From contig JAHRBS010000005.1 of assembly GCA_024305745.1 (NCBI GenBank), forward strand, positions 248,001 through 312,000: a stretch of DNA of 64,000 bases, in the 5' to 3' direction. Under the pieces are notes generated by a model that was not told the DNA's origin, searched no databases, and worked only from the letters and a program-made list of their open reading frames with translations. This document shows positions 58,195 through 64,000 of this stretch, in pieces. Position 1 is the stretch's first letter. Each line of letters begins with the position of its first letter. Source of the DNA: Polyporus tsugae (lineage: Eukaryota; Basidiomycota; Agaricomycetes; Polyporales; Polyporaceae). A program made the position numbers and the translations under genes.

Positions 58195-61179
58195 TCAAGC
58201 AAACAGCCCGACGACGACGTCCTGCATCTTCCCGTCCCGGATCGCCTCGTGGATGAACGAGATGTCCTGCCCGATCGTCGGGTCCTCGACGCCGGGGCCA
58301 TCCTTGAAGTCGTGCAGGTTCTCCACGCCGTGCATCCTGATCCCCAGCGTCATCCGCACGAACTCGTACACCGCGCGCGACCGGCCCAGGTACTTCGCCG
58401 CCGGCGCCGGGCCCTTCGCCCCGCGCAGGTACTCCTCCCGGAGACGCACGAGCGAACCCACCATGCGCTCCGCGAGCTGCGCACGGAACGCGACGATCTC
58501 GTCGAGGTCGAGTGCGCCTCCGCATTGCGAACAGAAGTCGACGATGGGGGTGGTGGTCGCGGCGGCGACAGCGCGCATGCGGTGCGCAGCGTCCATCGTG
58601 CTCGTCGTCTCGAGCGAGCGGCGGACGTGGCGCGCCAGCACGCTGAAGAGCGCGACGAGGTCGGCATCGGCGAGGTGGCGACCGAACGAGTGCGCTATCT
58701 GCTCGCGGAGGATGTCGTCCACCTCGAGCTCGAACTCGTGTTGCATCGCGCGGAGGTCGAGGGCCTGGCAGAGGACGTAGAGGAAGCTCGACGTGAGGAT
58801 CGAGAGCACCTCGAGCGAGTTGAGGGTGGCGCGCGCAGAGATGAGGGCCAGGGAGCTAGCCAACGCTGTCAGGATCATGGAGCATTGAGAATGGCGTAAG
58901 GTACGTACTTGACAGCTTGGTTGTGCATCTCCGCGGACTGCACGTGCGTCGAGACAGGGTTTGCGAGGTAGCCGAGCTCGCCGACGTACGCCGCCGCGTG
59001 GATATCGACGCCCTTGGCGAAGTAGTTGTGTGACGGGTCGGTCGCAGCCAGGTTCGGCGGCAGACCACGGTTCATCGACGGGTTGAGGAGCTCGGTGCAC
59101 TGCGCAAAGAGCAGCTTGCCGATGTGGTGCATCGCGAGCCGCGTCTTCTCCATCGCGTTCGTGACAGACATCGCCTGGAAGTTCCCGCCGTGGTGCACTT
59201 CGCCCGTCTCGCCGTCGATGAGCGGGTTGTCAGTGGCTAGAGACACAGGTAAGCACATCACAGCTCCCAGTTGAAAGGACGCTGGCACTGACTGGAGTTG
59301 CACTCGATCGTGATCGCAGCGAACGCAGACAGGACATCCTCCACCTGAGGGCCCAAGAACTGGGCCGACGTCCGCAGCGGGTACCGGTCCTGACGCAGCT
59401 CCCCAATGTCGGCGGAGATGTGCTTTTCCTCCTCGGCGGTCACAGCGAAGTGCGACCCCTCGAGCAAGTCGGTGATGGTCGCTGCGACCTCGACTTGGCC
59501 GGGGTGCGGGCGCGCGACGGAGTGGATGAACGGCGCGAAGGACCCACGCGCGCCGAGCATAGCCTCGGTGCACATCGCTGTGCACACCTGCCCGAGCAGC
59601 GACAGGTGGACGGCCTCATGGACGGCGAGCGCGCCGACCGACGCAGAGAACGCGGTGCCGTTGAGGATGCCGAGATGCTCCTTCGACGCGAGGGAGATGG
59701 GTTCGATGTGGTGCGCAGAGAGCGCTTCACGTGACGAGACGATGCGGCGCCCGCGGAAGGTGGACGGCCCGTCGAAAACGCGGATGGAGGGGTTGCCGAT
59801 GAGCAGACCGGCGATGTACGAGAGCGGGGACAGATCTGTGGGGCCGTGACAACGAACGTGAGCACGGTGCATTGAACGGAAGTTGTGGCACTAACCTCCA
59901 GATGCGGAGATGCTTCCGCGGAGGGGCACGAGTGGGACGATGTTTTCGCGGAGGAGGGCGCTCATGCGTTCAATCAGCTCCCATCGGACGCCAGAGTGGC
60001 CGCGGATGAGGGAGTTCATGCGGATGAGGATCGCGCCGCGGACCCAGGACTCCGGCATGCTCGTAGAGGTAAGGGGGTCCAAGAGCGGAAGCGCCACTGG
60101 CACCGAGTCGGTGTCGGACGGCAAGACTCCACAATGCTGGTGCTGGAAGAGCGCAAGGCCGAGCGTGAGAGGATCGCTCGTGCGCGTGTCCGCTATGTAC
60201 AGGAATGACAGTGGTGAGAAGGTTTCCATTGACGAGCTTGTACGGCACTCACCACTTCCACCGAAACCGGTGCTGACGCCGTACACGCTCTTCTGGCTGG
60301 AAACCTTGTCGACGATGACTTGGCGGCTCTTGAGGACGCGGGTCTGGATGTCGGACGAATCATCGAGGACGACGCCGGCGTTGTAGCGCGCGACGGCAGC
60401 TACGGCAGGAATGGAGAGCGTTTGGCCATCGACAACGATGGGTTGACCTTGCCTGTGCGTCATATGAAATGTTAGCGCAATGTTGCTGAAGCGCACGTAG
60501 CGTATGCAGAGTCGATGGATGCTTGGGAATCACACCCTTAGCGGACATGCTTTGAAAAGCCGTCAATCCGGGGAAAGACGCCTTTCCAAAGACCTTCCTC
60601 CTCCTCACCGCGGAAACGTTGATGTCTTCTCGGTGAAAACCGAGAATTCAACGATAATTCGATCATGAATCCATTCATCGCAGCATTATGCATCGAGTAC
60701 GATCATTCATGGCAAGATGAAATTGATCGTTGGCTCAAGAATCGGTATTCTGCATTAAAGTCAAGGCGTTCCGCAGATGATGCCGAACAACGAGTGGGGC
60801 TCATGGACGGCTACGGGTTATGGTCAAGAGTCCGAGTCGCCGACAGCAGTCAGGCGGGAACGTCCACACAGCTAGCGACGTGGGACTCAGCCAGTCGCAA
60901 ATTGGTGGAAATCCGGTATCCCGGATGAGCTCCACTTCCACCGATCTCGTATATATCATCGGACAGCCAAAACACTTCGCCACATTGAGATGCATGTACT
61001 CACTTGTAGTTGCTGAGGGCGCGATGCGCTTCCACGAACTTGTGGAGCAAGGTGGAGGCCGAGGAACCTTTCGGGAGTTCGGGCTCGGCGTGGAGGGGTA
61101 CAGATACCGCAGCCTTCTTGAGAGTAAGAGGGGAAGGCTCGAAGGTGCTGTGGGTCTTGGTGAAGGTGTAGGCGGGCAT
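58195..61179 (-). CDS. PAL: phenylalanine ammonia-lyase
   Basis: Six exons (61179-61004, 60452-60253, 60192-59896, 59835-59293, 59236-58909, 58855-58195) give 734 aa, a normal fungal length. The enzyme deaminates L-phenylalanine to trans-cinnamate and ammonia. The Ala222-Ser223-Gly224 triad in [16 protein letters not shown] cyclises to the MIO electrophile; the intron 59895-59836 interrupts this motif just after the glycine. Other signatures: [15 protein letters not shown] with the catalytic-tyrosine loop, [60 protein letters not shown] shortened here to its key NPLID and GGNFQ parts, and [10 protein letters not shown]. Many basidiomycete PALs also accept tyrosine; the sequence does not settle this. 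The first intron is long (551 nt). A TATA box lies 120 bp upstream. Confidence 0.95.
60453..61003 (-). other. unusually long first intron (551 nt) of PAL
   Basis: It separates the N-terminal exon (ending HRALSNYK) from the [10 protein letters not shown] exon. The joined protein matches the family with no gap, so the interval is non-coding. The other four PAL introns are about 50-60 nt. The content was not recognised. Confidence 0.7.
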
Positions 61180-61298
61180 GTTGTAGAGGAGGGGGTTATT
61201 TGCGGTGAGGGTGTGTGTGTTTCAGAGGGTGTTCGCGGGGAGGATGTTCGCGGTGAGGAGAGGGTGAGTGGGGACGGATCCTGGCTAACATACTGGGT

Positions 61299-61305
61299 CT
61301 TTATA
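61299..61305 (-). promoter_or_regulatory. TATA box of PAL
   Basis: TATAAAG on the minus strand, about 120 bp before the ATG at 61179. Confidence 0.5.
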
Positions 61306-61399
61306 CGCTTGGGGACGTAACAACTCTGCAGGAGATTGGATAACCTATCCTTCTCGGAAGACGGGAACAAGCACTCGGTAATCACTAGCGCCCTTACGC

Positions 61400-64000
61400 T
61401 GTATCTGTGATCTCGCGCTGTGACTTGCCCGGCCGGATCATCCGTGAGGCTCGTGGCTTAGCCGGATACCTCCCATTCCTTGTGCGCTCTCCAGTCCCAT
61501 GGGCCGAGCACCCTCGTCCTCTCTCGACGCCCCTGATAGAACGCATCATCATGTCGAATGTCCTAGAAATAGAAGCTATATTTTCGCCTAAGGAGCTATT
61601 TTCCTCCTCTCCCACCTCGGACCAAACGAGCGCTCCCGGCAGGTCGCCGGCCGGAGGTCGCACAGCAAAATTCGTGAAGGTAGTGACCGTTCGCCGAACC
61701 GCCGGAGCATTCAAAAATCCACAGCCTTGAACGGTATGTATCAAGTCACCAAATGTCTGTCATTTCTCCAGTCATCCTCAACCATTCATAAGCACAGCAC
61801 AGCTAAATGTCTCTGAATCTCACTGTGGCGGCTCGGCGTCCCTATCATACGTACGTTACGCCCGTTTCACCTCTCGATCCTTCAAGCAAGCCAGCAAGCC
61901 GCACACTTACACGCTGGCACAGGACTGGCAGCACCTTACCCCCGTCCGCGGTCGAAGCATCGACAGACGCGCCTGCAAATCCCGTCGAATCTGCTGTGGC
62001 GGTCGCGGCGTTCAAGCTACGGTCTTTTGTGGCGACACCAGTCTTCGTTTGGCAGAAGCCTCGCAAGTTATGGCGATGGTTCGTCCCGTCCTCTCACGTT
62101 GCCGTCCTTGCCCGCGCATCGGAGGCAACACGTACACGTACAGAGCGCGTTCGTTAGGAAAAAGAACGCGCGAAGGCAATATGAGCCCATCGCATGCCGC
62201 ACGGACACAATAAGCGTCCACGGGGTGCATATCAGGGCAATCTGCCCTGCGTTGCCGTAAAGACTGCTGTAGAAATAGTATGGATACATTTACCATCCGT
62301 TGCCACAGCTATTAACAAGCCCATCACAGGACTGTCTTAAAGTGTTGCACTTACTGCGAAGGGTATGCATTCTTCCTCCACAAAGAGACATTACAGTTGT
62401 TGCGGCAAAGGATGGTACAGGTATTCATTATTTACCGTATTCTCTCCAGTGCTCTGGGCGAAGCTTCCTGATTTACATCTAGTGGTCTTGGCACGAAAAA
62501 GAACTGATCCATTCGTCGGAAGAGCACCCCTGCGCGGCAACTTGCGCTTCAAGCTTAAGATCAGCCCCGATTGCGTTCTTCGCGTTCGGGTCCTGCGAGG
62601 GAGCGCGAGAAGTTTGCAGGGAAGCATCACAGGAAACAAGCGTCCGACCACACGAAGGTTCCGCAGGCCGCGCTCCGCCCTAAAGGCTGCGTACATCGGT
62701 GGCGGCGGAGAGTCGCGTTTAACGCAACCAGGCGCGTCGGGATGGGCCAACCAGCGACGCATGCGCCGACCGTCGAATGGTGGGTGGACCAATAGAGCTG
62801 TGCAGTGCAAGCGTAGCCGACGCCGCACTGCTCGGAGTCCGGAATGCGAGTAGAGCGGGAAACTCCCGATGCGCCCCAGCACAAGAAATGGAATTCGGCG
62901 TTCTAACTCCACGGCGCAGAGCGCTGGGCGAATGAGCCTAAAGTTTAGCTCATCGCCCCCCATTGGACAAGGACCACTCACGACAGGTGCGCTTCTGCTT
63001 TGTGGCGGGCGTGCCGTAAGTTCACCAATCCTGCGCCCATGTCGCCCCCCGTAACGTTATGACCAACGTCCACGGAGCGGCTGTTAAACCATCTCAGCTG
63101 TTGCGCTAGAGCGAGGCGACGAGGTGGGGCGGTCTGATAGGCCACTACTGACGTTCGCATTATCATCAGGGCGACCGTGGTGGGATAATGGGGCAAAAAT
63201 ATGCGCATCTACGTATTGGAACAATCCTCTAGAAGTGAAGAAGCTGATTGTCCGTCGGTACAACGCCGCGAATGTAGGTCCGGCTGATGTTTGGGACACG
63301 CTCGTTAGCACAAAAGATGGCCACCGCATGGACGATTTCATGTCAGTACTCAACGCAACCTTGAAGCCATTCATCGCCTGAGCAGAAGTGAGTTTCTCAT
63401 CGGAATGCGAAGCCCTATCGCGGACGACGTGGATGACTGCTGATTCACCGCCTTCCATGGATCGTCTCGCCATAGGGTGCCCTGCAGTGTGCCACTGGAA
63501 TCGATGGAGGGGGTTGTCTGACCACTTTCTCCAATATGATTCAGCCTCGCACAGCGGGCATTAGCAATCCTGTCCGGCAGCAGAGCAAGATACGCGCGGT
63601 GGAGGCTTGTGAACGGAGGTAGATCGTGTGGTATGCCGTGGGGGCGGCGCACTAAGCCAATTCGCAGTCAACTCTCGACGGACGTGAGAGAGAGAGAGAG
63701 GCACAAGCACACCGGCGTCCTTCATATCGCATCTTCTGCACAATTGGAGTTTCTGAGGAGGCTTCTCCGTCTTACGGGATGCTTACCGGCAGCCTGAATT
63801 CGGCCGCGGACTTCTCCCCATCCCTCTCGTAATGCGCACCCTGTTTGTTGGCGGGGGAAGGCAGCGACCGGATGGCGAAAAGGCAAAAGAGCGGTTGTTC
63901 TTGACTAGCCAGGAACCGACACGCACGATGCGCTCCCATCCTCGCGCCCGCCGCTCACTATGAACGGTGATGCATGCGATGTACAGGGACCCTGTCAAAG
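61400..64000. other. no gene that can be supported
   Basis: Only short open frames are present. The best are 61807-62157 (+, 116 codons, basic, with S/P-rich N-terminal part) and 63124-63381 (+, 85 codons, with a folded-looking YWNNPLEVKKLIVRRYNAANV stretch shortened here to LEVKKLIVRRY). Neither has a recognised family, start context or splice partner. A short GA run lies at about 63687-63700. The region may hold promoter sequence for a gene beyond the window. Confidence 0.35.
63124..63381 (+). CDS. possible C-terminal exon of an unknown protein
   Basis: An 85-codon open frame whose composition (balanced hydrophobic and charged residues, few low-complexity runs) looks more protein-like than neighbouring frames. 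It ends in a stop at 63379-63381. No upstream exon was found, and the opposite strand is also open (63084-63473), which weakens the case. Confidence 0.2.
   Translation: MGRSDRPLLTFALSSGRPWWDNGAKICASTYWNNPLEVKKLIVRRYNAANVGPADVWDTLVSTKDGHRMDDFMSVLNATLKPFIA

Noticed and set aside
1..64000. CRISPR array, operon or ribosome-binding sites
   Set aside because: Spliced eukaryotic genes throughout; no regularly spaced short repeats were seen.

Overview
The window looks like genomic DNA of a filamentous basidiomycete, most likely a wood- or litter-decaying agaricomycete. Almost every gene has several 50-70 nt introns with GT...AG ends, the third codon positions are GC-rich, and the gene families (FunK1 kinases, DUF4419, TmpA-like membrane flavoproteins, MYND proteins, a LINE reverse transcriptase, ricin-B-like secreted protein) are typical of Agaricomycetes. 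Exon boundaries were built by hand from the sequence; the multi-exon models keep reading frame throughout, and family motifs bridge most junctions.

Layout. 1.2-10.6 kb: a 14-exon TmpA-like membrane reductase (+), a broken member of a large uncharacterised basidiomycete family (-), a MYND-finger protein (-) and a small charged protein (+). 11.5-19.5 kb: arm 1 of a large inverted repeat, holding two head-to-head FunK1 kinase genes and a DUF4419 gene. 19.9-22.6 kb: a LINE-type reverse transcriptase at the inner edge of arm 1. 22.8-41.0 kb, the spacer: a truncated copy of the coproporphyrinogen oxidase gene, a two-TM protein, a truncated DUF4419 5' end, the intact coproporphyrinogen III oxidase, a secreted beta-trefoil-like protein, a FunK1 relic, a SAP/ankyrin-like protein, HRD3/SEL1L (ERAD), a prenyltransferase-alpha-repeat protein, a DEK_C-SWIB protein and an F-box protein. 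41.1-49.4 kb: arm 2, an inverted copy of arm 1 (DUF4419, FunK1, FunK1), with one DUF4419 and one FunK1 copy apparently broken. 50.6-61.2 kb: an FAD amine oxidase (+), the mitochondrial arginine-specific carbamoyl-phosphate synthase large subunit (-) and phenylalanine ammonia-lyase (-). 61.4-64 kb holds no gene I can support.

The most unusual structure is the inverted repeat. By eye, a core of about 6.7 kb in each arm (about 12.75-19.44 kb against 41.51-48.15 kb) is nearly identical, but homology continues on both sides at clearly lower similarity: into the 3' halves of the outer FunK1 genes and into the promoters of the DUF4419 genes. That pattern fits gene conversion between two older inverted paralogous cassettes. 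Fragments of the same cassette (DUF4419 5' end at 24.4-24.9 kb, FunK1 relic at 28.6 kb) lie in the spacer, so the locus has been copied and eroded repeatedly. The housekeeping genes (haem synthesis, ERAD, arginine synthesis) form no obvious pathway with the accessory genes.
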